A stretch of DNA of 64,000 nucleotides from contig NZ_JASIRT010000006.1 of assembly GCF_030063475.1 (NCBI RefSeq), forward strand, positions 124,001 to 188,000, written 5' to 3'. The notes beneath the pieces are model-generated. The model saw nothing but the letters and a program-made list of their open reading frames with translations, did not search any database and was not told the DNA's origin. How positions within the stretch are numbered: the stretch's first letter is position 1; each line of letters opens with the position of its first letter. This DNA comes from Roseomonas sp. E05. GTDB taxonomy: Bacteria; Pseudomonadota; Alphaproteobacteria; Acetobacterales; Acetobacteraceae. Made by a program: the position numbers and the translations under genes. Below are positions 28,024 through 36,820 of the stretch, in pieces.

Positions 28024-28862
28024 GCATCGCGATCATCGGCGCTTCCGGGCGCTCGGGCGCGGCGCTCTGCCGGGCGCTGGCAGCGCGGGGCCAGGGCTAT
28101 GTGCCGGTGGTTCGGCGGGAGGACACCTGGCGTGCCCTGGGCCTGCCGGGCACGCCGCGCCGCGCCGATCTCGCCGACGCGGCGGCACTGAAGGCGGCAC
28201 TGGCCGGTGCCGGGCGGATCGTCTCCTGCGCCCATGCCCGCTGGGCGCCCGCCATTCTCGCCGCGGCGGCGGAAGGCGCGAGGCTGGTGCTGATGGGCTC
28301 CACCCGCCGCTTCTCGCGCTGGCCCGACGCGCATGGGGACGGGGTGCGGGCCGGCGAGGCGGCTTTCCTGGCGGGCCGCCATCCCGGGGTGATGCTGCAC
28401 CCCACCATGATCTACGGCGCGCAGGGCGAGAACAACGTGCAGCGCCTCGCCGCGCTGATGCGCCGGCTGCCGGTGGCGCCGCTGCCGGGCGGCGGACGCG
28501 CCCTGGTGCAGCCGATCCATCAGGAGGACGTCACCGCCTCGCTCCTGGCCGCCCTGGACCGCGACTGGGCCGCACCCGAAACGCTGGTGGTGGCCGGGCC
28601 GGAGCCGATGCCCTATCGCGACTTCCTGGCCGCCGTGGCGCGGGCCGCCGGGCTGCGCGTGCCGCCGGTGCTGCCGGTGCCGGCCGCGCCGCTGCGGCTG
28701 CTGGCCAGGCTGACGCCCTTCCTCCCCGTCCTGCCGACCATCGGGCCGGACGAGATCCGCCGCCTGACGGAGGACAAGGCCTTCGACATTACCCCGATGC
28801 GGGAGCGCCTCGGCGTCACGCCCCGCCCCCTGGCCGAGGGGCTGGCCGCCACCTTCGGATAG
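28020..28862 (+). CDS. NAD(P)H-binding epimerase/NmrA-like protein
   Basis: A 280-residue Rossmann-fold protein. The N-terminal dinucleotide motif is IAIIGASGRSGAALCRAL; LVLMGSTRRFSRWPDAHG resembles the catalytic-serine region of extended SDRs, and HPTMIYGAQGENNVQRLAAL is typical of the NAD-dependent epimerase/dehydratase branch. There is no YxxxK pair in the classical place (MIYG is the substitute), so it may be an NmrA-like sensor. The start overlaps the gltX stop by four bases. Substrate unknown. Palindromic repeats follow its stop. Confidence 0.75.
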   Translation: MSIAIIGASGRSGAALCRALAARGQGYVPVVRREDTWRALGLPGTPRRADLADAAALKAALAGAGRIVSCAHARWAPAILAAAAEGARLVLMGSTRRFSRWPDAHGDGVRAGEAAFLAGRHPGVMLHPTMIYGAQGENNVQRLAALMRRLPVAPLPGGGRALVQPIHQEDVTASLLAALDRDWAAPETLVVAGPEPMPYRDFLAAVARAAGLRVPPVLPVPAAPLRLLARLTPFLPVLPTIGPDEIRRLTEDKAFDITPMRERLGVTPRPLAEGLAATFG

Positions 28863-28883
28863 GGATGTCCGGAGGCGATCCTA

Positions 28884-28933
28884 GAGCATCTTCACCCGTT
28901 CCGATGGCATCATCGGAACGGGTGAAAATGCTC
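28884..28933. repeat. Long palindromic intergenic repeat 1 (23-bp arms)
   Basis: Inverted repeat with 23-base arms around a GCAT loop; the left arm begins GAGCATCTTCACCCGTTCCG and the right arm ends GGGTGAAAATGCTC, with one mismatch. This GAGCATTTTCACCCG... type of palindrome is a common dispersed intergenic repeat in alphaproteobacteria. It lies after the epimerase-like stop and could act as a terminator or RNA-stabilising hairpin. Confidence 0.85.
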
Positions 28934-28948
28934 GTCAAAACAAACGGC

Positions 28949-28990
28949 TAGAGCGTTTTCCGTGAGCCAGAGCGAACGGAAACCGCTCTA
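28949..28990. repeat. Palindromic intergenic repeat 2, overlapping the porin stop codon
   Basis: Fifteen-base arms TAGAGCGTTTTCCGT and ACGGAAACCGCTCTA (one mismatch) around a twelve-base centre. It stands 15 bases from repeat 1. Its right arm ends exactly in CTA, which is the TAG stop codon of the minus-strand porin gene, so the repeat supplies that stop. It belongs to the same AGAGC-type dispersed repeat family. Confidence 0.8.
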
Positions 28991-30205
28991 AAGCGAATAG
29001 GAAAGGCGAAGGCCGATCGCCTTGAAATCGCGGCCACCCTCCGCCAGGGCAAGGTGGCCGTCCTGGTAGTTCAGCATGACCTTCACCATCGGATGCGGAT
29101 ACCAGTTCAGCCCGGCGGTCCAGATCCGCTGGGCGCCGCCCTGCACCGGCCCGTCCCGCAGGTCGGCGACGCTGTATCGGCCTGCCACCTCCAGCGCACC
29201 CCACTGTCCGGTCGCCGGGTTGAAGGCCTCCAGCGGCTTCGGGCGCTTCCAGGTGCTGGTTTCGCGGTCATAGGAGCGCGGCGCCCCGAGCAGGGTGTAG
29301 GAAGCCGCGACGTACCAGCCCTCGCCGTGGCGCATGCCGCCCTGCGGCGTGTCGATGCCGATGTACTGGTATTCGGCCTGTCCGTAGAAGCGCCCCGCCG
29401 CTCCCGCCAGCTCGGGGCCGACCGCCCAGAGGCTGTCGGCCTCGATGCTGCCGGTGTCCAGGAACTGCCGCGTATCCACCCGCAGCTCGGGATAGCCGCT
29501 GAGGCTGGCCTCGTTGTATCCGCCCTCCTGGCCCGGGCGCCACTGATAGGCCGCGTTGGCGCCGAGCTGCACCAGCAGGCCCTCGCCGCGCAGCGGGATC
29601 GCCGTGACGCGCCCGGCCATGCCGCGCTGCCCCCAGCTCTGCGGCTTCGACATCTCCCCGGCCGTGACGTAGCCCGCCGCGCTCCAACGATCCCGGTGCA
29701 CTTCCAGTCCGGCTGCCTGCCGCCCGGTGCCGCTGGCGATGTCAGCGGCGAGGTCGGAAATCACCGCGCGCTCGATGAACAGCAGATCGAAGGAACTGCC
29801 GGCCTGCTCCAGCATGTGCTGCGGCTTGTAGGCGCCCGCCCGGATCGTGCCCCAGCCCAGCCCCTTCCAGGCGAGGGCCGCCTCATAGAGGTCGCTGGCG
29901 TCGCGCACGGAGGAGGCGCCGAAATCCCAGATGAAGCTGGCCTCGAAATCGTTCGGCAAGGTGGCTTCCAGACCGAGGCGGGCGCGCCGGACATTCACGC
30001 CGGAGCGGAAGCCGCCGGCGCGCTCCTGGTCGTCATAGGCGCCCGCATCGAGGTCCAGCCGCAGCACCGGCGTCACCTGCACGGCACCGCGGGCGAGGCG
30101 CAGCTCAGGCACGCCCTCCTCCGACCATTCGAGGCCGGCCTGCGCCTGGGCGGCACAGGGAAGGGCAAGGGCGAGCAGGAGGAGAGGCGCGGTGACAGGG
30201 CGCAT
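28988..30205 (-). CDS. Phosphate-selective porin (OprO/OprP family)
   Basis: Outer-membrane beta-barrel protein of 405 residues with a signal peptide (about residues 1-21, ending PCAAQAQA). The family marks are RSGVNVRRARLGLEATLPNDFEASFIWDFG near the N-terminus, a run of alternating hydrophobic strands, the TLLGAPRSYDRETSTWKRPKP region, and LNWYPHPMVKVMLNYQ before the C-terminus. The C-terminal residue is leucine, not the usual phenylalanine. The ATG at 30205 precedes a good signal peptide; an in-frame start 60 bases upstream is less likely. Anion selectivity is inferred only from the family. Confidence 0.85.
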   Translation of the reverse strand: MRPVTAPLLLLALALPCAAQAQAGLEWSEEGVPELRLARGAVQVTPVLRLDLDAGAYDDQERAGGFRSGVNVRRARLGLEATLPNDFEASFIWDFGASSVRDASDLYEAALAWKGLGWGTIRAGAYKPQHMLEQAGSSFDLLFIERAVISDLAADIASGTGRQAAGLEVHRDRWSAAGYVTAGEMSKPQSWGQRGMAGRVTAIPLRGEGLLVQLGANAAYQWRPGQEGGYNEASLSGYPELRVDTRQFLDTGSIEADSLWAVGPELAGAAGRFYGQAEYQYIGIDTPQGGMRHGEGWYVAASYTLLGAPRSYDRETSTWKRPKPLEAFNPATGQWGALEVAGRYSVADLRDGPVQGGAQRIWTAGLNWYPHPMVKVMLNYQDGHLALAEGGRDFKAIGLRLSYSL

Positions 30206-30261
30206 GGACGTTTCCCGGGGCTTGCGATCCGCCCTTGAAGCTCCGGGAGAGGCTTCAGGTT

Positions 30262-31635
30262 TCAATCTTGTAATGTGGCCGGAGAGTCGCGGCGCGGCAG
30301 CAGCAGCGCCGCCGCGCCAAAGGGCATCAGCCAGGCAATCCGCGCCTGATAGCGGTGGTGGGGCTTGGAAAGGGCGCCCGTGGCCAGGGCATTCGCCGTG
30401 ACGCCGACCAGCAGTATCAGCACGAAGCCCAGCCGCAGGCGGTGCTCCGCCTCCGGCAGGGGATTGCCCCTCCGGGTCAGGGCGCGCCAGGCGAACAGCA
30501 GCGCCGCCGCGCCCAGCACGAGCACCGGCCCCTGCGGCCAGAGGACGGGCGCGGCCAGGGCGGGCAAGCGGTCATGGAACTGCGCCGAGCCGTCATGCGC
30601 CGCCACCTCCGCCGCGCCGAAGCCCTGGACGAGGCGAGGGCGGACGGAATCACCCAGGGCCTGCCGGCTCAGCGTATCACCCAGGCCGGCCTTGAAGAGC
30701 TGTACCGCCGCGTTGCGCAATGCGGCGGTGGCCACGCCGAAGGGTTCGCGCCGCAGCGTCTCGGCGATGATGACCTCGGCCTCCGGCGCCAGCAGCACGC
30801 CGCCGAGGAAGCGGGGATTGCCCTGCGCGTCCTGGTTCACGGGGCTTTCCGGCTCCCAGAGGAAGACGTCGCTGTCCTCCGGCAGGCGGCCGGCCCAGGC
30901 GCAGAGATACCAGCCGCGCTGTGGGCATTCGGTGGCGATGGTGCGCGCCGCCGGCCCGTCGGCGATCAGCCGCGCCAGCAGGAAGGTGGCGCCATAGGGC
31001 GAGAGCGAGGCCTTCCCGTGGCCGACCGCATTGGTGGCGAGCAGGATCAGCACCGCCATGGCCAATGGCGCGGCGACGCGCAGCAGCGGCTTCAGCGCCC
31101 GGGCCACCAGCAGCGTCAGCACCAGCAGCGCCAGGGCGAGGGGGATGTGCGAGAGATGCGCGGCGATGCCGAGCGCCGCCAACGCCAGGAGATAAGCGGT
31201 CTCCCCACGCGAGAGCGCCCCCTGCGGCGCGAAGCCGAGCAGGAACAGCGCCAGCACCACCACGGGGGCGAAGATGTCCGGCATCAGCAGCGCCGTGACC
31301 CAGGGTAGGGCGGTCAGCGCCGCCAGCGCGGCGCAGAGCAGGAGGTGCGCCGCCGGCGTGGCGCCGCCGCGCAGCACGCGCTGCACCAGCCAGAGCAGGT
31401 GCGAGACCATCAGCCCCTGCGCCAGCAGCGGCGCCCAGAGCGTCTGCCGCCCGTGGAACAGGTGCAGCAGCGGACCATAGACCCAGGGCTTGTCCCAGAT
31501 CATCAGGGGCTCGATGGTCTGGGCCAGGAAGGCGCCGGTGTCGCTGAACAGGATGGGGTAGCGGTTGAGGAAGGCCGGCCAGACCAGCAGCAGCGCCGCC
31601 GCCAGGATGGCGGAGGGCGCCGCCAGGCGCCTCAC
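30262..31635 (-). CDS. Polytopic membrane protein of unknown function
   Basis: A 457-residue integral membrane protein with roughly ten to eleven hydrophobic helices and a long non-hydrophobic loop between about residues 210 and 340 that contains ECPQRGWYLCAWAGRLPEDSD and is probably periplasmic. The topology resembles GT-C-like or mannosyltransferase-like proteins, but no catalytic DxD motif is obvious in the first loop (FLNRYPILFSDTGAFLAQTI). Its start overlaps the moaE stop by four bases, so it is at the end of the uvrC-to-moaE transcription unit. Function unknown. Confidence 0.75.
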   Translation of the reverse strand: MRRLAAPSAILAAALLLVWPAFLNRYPILFSDTGAFLAQTIEPLMIWDKPWVYGPLLHLFHGRQTLWAPLLAQGLMVSHLLWLVQRVLRGGATPAAHLLLCAALAALTALPWVTALLMPDIFAPVVVLALFLLGFAPQGALSRGETAYLLALAALGIAAHLSHIPLALALLVLTLLVARALKPLLRVAAPLAMAVLILLATNAVGHGKASLSPYGATFLLARLIADGPAARTIATECPQRGWYLCAWAGRLPEDSDVFLWEPESPVNQDAQGNPRFLGGVLLAPEAEVIIAETLRREPFGVATAALRNAAVQLFKAGLGDTLSRQALGDSVRPRLVQGFGAAEVAAHDGSAQFHDRLPALAAPVLWPQGPVLVLGAAALLFAWRALTRRGNPLPEAEHRLRLGFVLILLVGVTANALATGALSKPHHRYQARIAWLMPFGAAALLLPRRDSPATLQD

Positions 31636-32084
31636 GCCTGCTGCCAGCGGGCGGCGGCCGCGTCGTCGCTGTCCTTTGCCTCCACCCAGCGCTCCCGCCC
31701 ATCCGGGAATTCCTCGCGCTTCCAGAAGGGGGCGCCGGTCTTCAGCCAGTCGATCAGGAAAGCGCAGGCCTCCAGCGCGGCGGCGCGATGGGCGCTGGCG
31801 GTCAGCACCAGCACGATCGGCTCGCCCGGCCGGATGCGGCCGACGCGGTGGACCACCGTGCAGCCGGTGAGCGGCCAGCGGGCCTCCGCCTCGGCGGCGA
31901 TGCCGGCCAGCGCACGCTCGGTCATGCCGGGATAGTGTTCCAGCACCAGCGCGGCGAGTCCGTCATCGCCACGGCAGAGGCCGACGAAGCTGGCGATGCC
32001 GCCGATATCGGTGCGGCCGGCGGAAAGCGCCGCCTGCTCCGCCGCCATGTCGAAGGCCGCTTCCTGCACCCGCACCGTGGCCAT
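31632..32084 (-). CDS. moaE: Molybdopterin synthase catalytic subunit
   Basis: A 150-residue MoaE that inserts sulfur, delivered by MoaD thiocarboxylate, into precursor Z to form molybdopterin. Family landmarks are GGIASFVGLCRGDDG, LVLEHYPGMTERALAGIAAEAEAR, and the catalytic-lysine region near the C-terminus, PFWKREEFPDGRERWVEA. It lies four bases after the moaD stop; MoaD-MoaE form the heterotetrameric synthase. Length and motifs are complete. Confidence 0.93.
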   Translation of the reverse strand: MATVRVQEAAFDMAAEQAALSAGRTDIGGIASFVGLCRGDDGLAALVLEHYPGMTERALAGIAAEAEARWPLTGCTVVHRVGRIRPGEPIVLVLTASAHRAAALEACAFLIDWLKTGAPFWKREEFPDGRERWVEAKDSDDAAAARWQQA

Positions 32085-32088
32085 GCCG

Positions 32089-32340
32089 TCAGCCTCCCGT
32101 CACTGGCGGGAAGAAGGCGATCTCATCGCCCGGGCGCACCGGGTGGTCGGGGGGGCAGAACTCCTGGTTCACCGCGGCGCGCACCTGCCGGGCACTGGCG
32201 AAGGCCGCCGCATGGCCGGGGGAGCGTTCCGCCAGCCAGTGCATCAGCCCGGCAACGTCCGTCACCTCCGGCGGCGGCGAGACCTCCTCCTGCCCCACGC
32301 CCACCTTCTGCCGCACCCAGGCGAAATAGAGGACCTGCAT
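32089..32340 (-). CDS. moaD: Molybdopterin synthase sulfur carrier subunit
   Basis: An 83-residue ubiquitin-like protein ending in the required Gly-Gly (EIAFFPPVTGG), whose C-terminal carboxylate becomes the thiocarboxylate sulfur donor. The N-terminus VLYFAWVRQKVGV matches MoaD beta-strand 1. It sits between the lipoprotein gene and moaE on the minus strand, the usual operon order for alphaproteobacteria. Confidence 0.93.
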   Translation of the reverse strand: MQVLYFAWVRQKVGVGQEEVSPPPEVTDVAGLMHWLAERSPGHAAAFASARQVRAAVNQEFCPPDHPVRPGDEIAFFPPVTGG

Positions 32341-32345
32341 GGCGC

Positions 32346-32975
32346 TCAGCGCGGCGTCGGCACTTGGCGCACCGTGCCGTCCGCATCCAGCAGGGTGGTG
32401 CTGGCACCGTTCGGGATGGCAATGCCGGAGCCGCCGCCGGGCCTGTTGTAGGTCCGGTAGTTCCGCCCGCCGCCGGAGGTCACGACCGGCCCCTCCGGGG
32501 TCGGGATCACCTGGCCATCACGGCGCTGCTCCCGCTCCTCGGCGCGCTGGATCGGGGCCGAAGGCGCGGCACCCGGCGCCTGCTGCGCGGAGGGGGTGTA
32601 GGGATTGTCCCGGTAGCCCTGCTGCTGCAGCAGGGCCGGCGGTGTCGAGCTGCCGGACGGGATGGGCCGGTGCGGCGGCGGCGCGTCCATCGGGGCACGT
32701 TGCAGCAGGTCCGGATCGCTCATCGTCGGTGTCCGGCGCTCCAGGTCCTCCTCGGGCCAGACATTGCCCGGCACGGGCTGCAGCGGCTGCACGCCGGGCG
32801 GCTCGCCGAGCACGCGCTGCACGGTCAGGCTGGCCGGGATGGGCTCGGTCCGCTCGCCGGTGAAGGAGGCGGCGCAGGCCCCGAGGCCGAGCAGCAGCGC
32901 CAGGGCGGCAACCCGCCCCGTCTCCTTCTGCCGCAGCCCCTTGCTGATCCGCCTGCCGCTCGAAACCTCGATCAT
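32346..32975 (-). CDS. Putative lipoprotein with proline-rich region
   Basis: A 209-residue exported protein. The N-terminus carries basic residues and the lipobox LLGLGAC near residue 34, suggesting lipid anchoring. The remainder is proline/glutamine-rich and probably unstructured, with QAPGAAPSAPIQRAEE and a C-terminal VPTPR. The ATG at 32975 follows AGGAGCGGTCG. It lies between pgsA and moaD in the same direction. No known family was recognised. Confidence 0.65.
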   Translation of the reverse strand: MIEVSSGRRISKGLRQKETGRVAALALLLGLGACAASFTGERTEPIPASLTVQRVLGEPPGVQPLQPVPGNVWPEEDLERRTPTMSDPDLLQRAPMDAPPPHRPIPSGSSTPPALLQQQGYRDNPYTPSAQQAPGAAPSAPIQRAEEREQRRDGQVIPTPEGPVVTSGGGRNYRTYNRPGGGSGIAIPNGASTTLLDADGTVRQVPTPR

Positions 32976-33027
32976 CGACCGCTCCTGGGAGTACCTGCTG
33001 GGAAGATGCAATTGGGCATGGGCCCGC

Positions 33028-33645
33028 TCAAGGGCGGGACAATTCCTTTTGCCCGGGATGGTTTCGCGCGGTGTCCTGCGCTTCGGCGTGGCGCAGGCCG
33101 GCCATGACGTAGTCCCAGCCGGTCAGCAGCGTCAGGGCGGCGGCGAGCCAGAGCATCACCTCGCCAATCGCGCCGAGCGGCAGGAAGGAAAGGTGCAGCA
33201 CCGCCGCGCCGGAGTCGCCGGCCAGCAGGATGCCGAGCGCGGTCATCTGCACGCCGGTTTTCCACTTGGCCAGCCGCGTCACCGGCAGGCCGACGGCGAG
33301 GCCGGCCAGGTACTCGCGCAGGCCGGAGACCAGGATCTCGCGCAGCAGGATGACGATGGCAGCCAGCAGCCCAAGCATCGAGAGGCGCGACAGGCCGGCC
33401 AGCAGCATCAGCGCCGCGCCGACCAGCAGCTTGTCGGCAATCGGGTCCAGCATCCGGCCGAAGGCGGAGATGAGCTGCCGCTCGCGGGCGATCTTGCCAT
33501 CGAAATAGTCGGTGATGGCGGCGGCCGAGAACACCGCGCAGGCGCCGAGATCCGCCCAGGGCAGGCGGAGCACCGCCAGCAGCACCAGCAGCGGCACCGC
33601 GGCGATGCGGGAGAGCGTCAGGAGGTTCGGCAGATCGGTTGGCAA
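33028..33645 (-). CDS. pgsA: CDP-diacylglycerol--glycerol-3-phosphate 3-phosphatidyltransferase
   Basis: Membrane enzyme of 205 residues that makes phosphatidylglycerophosphate, the precursor of phosphatidylglycerol and cardiolipin. The CDP-alcohol phosphotransferase motif is visible as ITDYFDGKIARERQLISAFGRMLDPIADK (D-x2-DG-x2-AR-x8-G-x3-D-x3-D). About five hydrophobic helices surround it. It lies between uvrC and the lipoprotein gene, a conserved uvrC-pgsA order. Confidence 0.93.
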   Translation of the reverse strand: MPTDLPNLLTLSRIAAVPLLVLLAVLRLPWADLGACAVFSAAAITDYFDGKIARERQLISAFGRMLDPIADKLLVGAALMLLAGLSRLSMLGLLAAIVILLREILVSGLREYLAGLAVGLPVTRLAKWKTGVQMTALGILLAGDSGAAVLHLSFLPLGAIGEVMLWLAAALTLLTGWDYVMAGLRHAEAQDTARNHPGQKELSRP

Positions 33646-33669
33646 GACGTTCCCTTCCCGGTCGGGCGC

Positions 33670-35688
33670 TCAACCCTTTCCCAAATTCGCCGCGCTGGCG
33701 CCAGGGTGGAAATGCTCGTGGATGCGCACCGCCATCGAAGGGCCGATGCCCGGACAGTTGCGCAGATCCTCGAGCCCCGCCTGCCGCACGCCGCGCGCCG
33801 AACCGAAATGGTTCAGCAGCCGCCGCTTGATGGCCGAGCCGACACCCGGAATTTCGTCCAGCTCCGAGCGGCTGATCGCCTTCGAGCGGCCGGCGCGGTG
33901 GGTGGTGATGGCGAAGCGGTGCGCCTCGTCGCGCAGACGCTGGAGATAGTAGAGCGTGGGGTCGCGCGGCGGAAGCTGGAAGGGCGGCTTGCCCGCCAAG
34001 TGGAACCATTCGCGGCCGGCATCGCGGTCCGGCCCCTTGGCGATGGCGACCAGCGGCAGATCACCAAGGCCCAGCTCCGCCATCACCTCGCGCGCGGCGG
34101 AGAGCTGGCCGGCGCCGCCGTCGATCAGCACCAGGTCGGGCCAGCCTCCGCCCTGACGCTCCGGGTCCTCCTTCAGCGCGCGGCCGAAGCGGCGCTCGAA
34201 AACCTCACGCATCATGGCGAAGTCGTCGCCGCCGCCGCTGGCCTGCCGGGTGCCGCCGCCACCGGCGACGCGGCGGGTCTCCACCACGCCGCCGGCGACC
34301 TCGGCCGCCACAGGCTGCGGCACGCGCGGCGCGGCCGTGCCCTGGATGGCATATTTCCGGTAGGCGTTCTTCATGAAGCCTTCCGGCCCGGCCACCACCA
34401 TCACGCCATAGGCGTGGCTGCCCTGGATGTGGCTGTTGTCGTAGATCTCGATGCGCGACGGCGTCTCCGGCAGGTCGAACAGCGTGCCGACGCCCTCCAG
34501 CAGGGCGGCCTGGGCGGTGCCCTCGGCAAGCCGGCGCTCCAGCGCCTCGCGCGCATTGGTGGCGGCGTGGTCCACGGCGGCGCGCTTCTCGCCGCGCTGC
34601 GGGCGGTGCAGTTCCACCTTGCGGCCGGCCTTCAGCGTCAGCGCCTCGGCGATCAGCGGGGCGTCCGGCACCTCGTGCGAGAGCAGCACCAGCGGCGGTG
34701 GCGGCAGGTCGTCGTAGAGCTGGGTGAGGAAGGCGGAGAGCACCTCCTCGGGCGCCGCGTCGTCCTTCGCATGAGCGGGGAAGAAGGCGCGGTTGCCGTT
34801 GTTCCGCCCGCCGCGGAAGAAGAAGACCTGCACGCAGGACTGGCCGGCGATCTGGTGCAGCGCCACCACATCGGCATCGCCCACGCCCTCCAGGTTGATG
34901 GCGTTCTGGCCCTGGATATGCGTCAGGCCGCGGATGCGGTCGCGGATGGCGGCGGCGCGCTCGAATTCCAGCGCCTCGGCGGCCTGCTCCATCTCGGCGG
35001 CGAGCCGCTTCTGGATGCTGGGCGTCTCGCCGGAGAGGAACTTCTTCGCGTCCCGCACCAGGCCGGCATAGTCCTCGGCGCTGATGCGCTGCACGCAGGG
35101 CGCCGAGCAGCGCTTGATCTGGTGGAGCAGGCAGGGCCGGTCGCGGCTCTCGAAGACCGTGTCGCGGCAGGAGCGGAGGAGGAAGACCTTCTCCAGCGCG
35201 GTGATGGTCTGGTTCACCGCCCAGGCGCTGGCGAAGGGGCCCCAGTAGCTGGCGCCCTTGCGCTTGTCGCCGCGATGCTTGCCGATCTGCGGATAGGTAT
35301 GCTCCTCGGTCAGCACCAGCCAGGGATAGGACTTGTCGTCGCGCAGGACGATGTTGAAGCGCGGCCGCAGCCGCTTGATCAGGTTCGCCTCCAGCAGCAG
35401 GGCCTCGGCCTCGCTGCCGGTGGTGATGATCTCCATCCTGCGGGTGGCGTGCACCATGCGCCGCAGCCGCTCCGGCAGGCGGGCGATCTGGGTATAGGCG
35501 ACCACCCGCTTCTTCAGGCTGCGCGCCTTGCCGACATAGAGCGCCTCGCCCTTGGCATCGAGCATCCGGTAGACGCCCGGCACGAGCGGCATGGTGGCCA
35601 GGGCGGCCTCGATGACGGCCACACCCTCCATGACCGGAGCGTCGGGAAGGGGCGCGTCAGGGCCTGCTGTCTGCATGGGCGGGATCAA
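33670..35688 (-). CDS. uvrC: UvrABC system protein C (excinuclease subunit)
   Basis: A 672-residue nuclease subunit that makes both incisions beside damaged DNA after UvrB loading. The N-terminal GIY-YIG domain reads [26 protein letters not shown]. The UvrB-binding UVR segment lies near residues 210-245 ([26 protein letters not shown]), the RNase H-like endonuclease half contains [16 protein letters not shown], and the helix-hairpin-helix pair is at the C-terminus ([39 protein letters not shown]). It is complete. The region upstream has DnaA-box-like sites. Confidence 0.95.
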   Translation of the reverse strand: MIPPMQTAGPDAPLPDAPVMEGVAVIEAALATMPLVPGVYRMLDAKGEALYVGKARSLKKRVVAYTQIARLPERLRRMVHATRRMEIITTGSEAEALLLEANLIKRLRPRFNIVLRDDKSYPWLVLTEEHTYPQIGKHRGDKRKGASYWGPFASAWAVNQTITALEKVFLLRSCRDTVFESRDRPCLLHQIKRCSAPCVQRISAEDYAGLVRDAKKFLSGETPSIQKRLAAEMEQAAEALEFERAAAIRDRIRGLTHIQGQNAINLEGVGDADVVALHQIAGQSCVQVFFFRGGRNNGNRAFFPAHAKDDAAPEEVLSAFLTQLYDDLPPPPLVLLSHEVPDAPLIAEALTLKAGRKVELHRPQRGEKRAAVDHAATNAREALERRLAEGTAQAALLEGVGTLFDLPETPSRIEIYDNSHIQGSHAYGVMVVAGPEGFMKNAYRKYAIQGTAAPRVPQPVAAEVAGGVVETRRVAGGGGTRQASGGGDDFAMMREVFERRFGRALKEDPERQGGGWPDLVLIDGGAGQLSAAREVMAELGLGDLPLVAIAKGPDRDAGREWFHLAGKPPFQLPPRDPTLYYLQRLRDEAHRFAITTHRAGRSKAISRSELDEIPGVGSAIKRRLLNHFGSARGVRQAGLEDLRNCPGIGPSMAVRIHEHFHPGASAANLGKG

Positions 35689-36424
35689 TCACGTCGAGGG
35701 GCAGGGGGCTCAAGAGCGGCGGAAGTTGTCCACCGAAGCTGTGGATAATTCTGTGGATGGGTGGGGGGTGAATCCCGCTAAATCACTGTCATCCGCGCGT
35801 CACATCACCTTGCCCAAGCTTTAAGCAAAAACCTAAATCCTTGAAATTGCTATGTAGGGCAAAAAAGCCTCGGGGCAAGCGGCGTCAAGAGCAACTTTGC
35901 GATTGACGCCCTGCCGGCGGAGCTGCGGTGGGAAAAGCGGTGGATGATTCCGCTTCCGTCTCTGATTGAGGATCACGAGGGGGTGAGAAGGATGTGCCTG
36001 CCTTCGCCTTTTGCTGGATCTGCGGCTCTCGAATTGCCGCGTTACGCGCGGCATCCTTCGCCAGGGGAGAGTGCCAACCGAGGCCGGAATATTTCTAATT
36101 CGGGATCTTCGCCGGGGCCGCTGAGAAGGCACGGAAGCGCTCCGGCAAACCGGAACAAAGTCGTCAATCCCATGATGCATATCAGATATGCAATTCGATC
36201 AGAGGGAAGATTGGCGCTGAAGATGCCTCTTTTGGGATCATTTTGACCCGCAACACTGCCGCGGCGACGGTCGCAGGGGATGGCACCAGGCGCCCGCCTT
36301 GTCCCCCGCGAGCGTGGATAAGGCTGTGGGCATTGTCGGCCTATCCGCCGGAAAACCGCAGAAAGCCGCCAGTTTCCAGCGCCTGCCCAGGCTTTGGGCA
36401 GGCACGGGGGGGCTACCTGGCTGT
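35689..36424. other. 736-base intergenic region with DnaA-box-like sites; no convincing gene
   Basis: This gap between uvrC (start 35688, minus) and folB (stop 36425, minus) is more AT-rich than its surroundings in two tracts (about 35775-35870 and 36080-36250). It contains TGTGGATAA at 35740-35748 (the reverse complement of the consensus DnaA box TTATCCACA), TGTGGATGG at 35752, TTGTCCACC at 35726 and CGTGGATAA at 36313-36321. Reading frames in it have atypical composition and no recognisable domain. It may hold an origin-like region, the uvrC promoter, or degraded sequence. Confidence 0.45.
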
Positions 36425-36820
36425 TCAGTGCCGCAGCCGCTCCACCGTCACCCCGACGCCCGCCACATCGGCAATGATGTCGGGCTTTTCCACGGTGACA
36501 CGCGCCGCCACGAGCCGCGCATCGGCCGCCAGAAGGGCGCAGGCGATGCGCTCCGCCAGCGTCTCGGCCAGCCGGACATGGCCCTCCCGGGCAATGCGCC
36601 GCGCGGTGTTTGTCAGCGCCTCGTAATCCACCACCCGCGCCAGGTCGTCGGCGCCCACGCCCTGCGGCGCGGCGTCGTCCTGGGCCAGCAGGTCGAGGTC
36701 GATCAGCACACGCTGCGGCGCGGCTTCCTCCTCGGGATAGACGCCGAGCCGGGCACTCACCGCCAGGCGCCGGACAAAGACGCGGCGCAGCCCACGGGCA
36801 GCATCGGGAAAATAGCTCAT
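36425..36820 (-). CDS. folB: Dihydroneopterin aldolase
   Basis: A 131-residue FolB-family protein of the folate pathway that cleaves 7,8-dihydroneopterin to 6-hydroxymethyl-dihydropterin and glycolaldehyde. It contains VFVRRLAVSARLGVYPEEEAAPQRVLIDL (start of the fold), VDYEALTNTARRI and the glutamate-containing VRLAETLAERIACALL; the C-terminal VTVEKPDIIADVAGVGV includes the conserved lysine. Its start overlaps the SDR stop by four bases, so the two form an operon. The length is at the normal family size. Confidence 0.88.
   Translation of the reverse strand: MSYFPDAARGLRRVFVRRLAVSARLGVYPEEEAAPQRVLIDLDLLAQDDAAPQGVGADDLARVVDYEALTNTARRIAREGHVRLAETLAERIACALLAADARLVAARVTVEKPDIIADVAGVGVTVERLRH

Noticed and set aside
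35833-36180. Minus-strand frame of 115 residues in the uvrC-folB gap
   Set aside because: Composition is R/S/P-rich without a domain or a convincing ribosome site, and the opposite strand is equally open; treated as non-coding.
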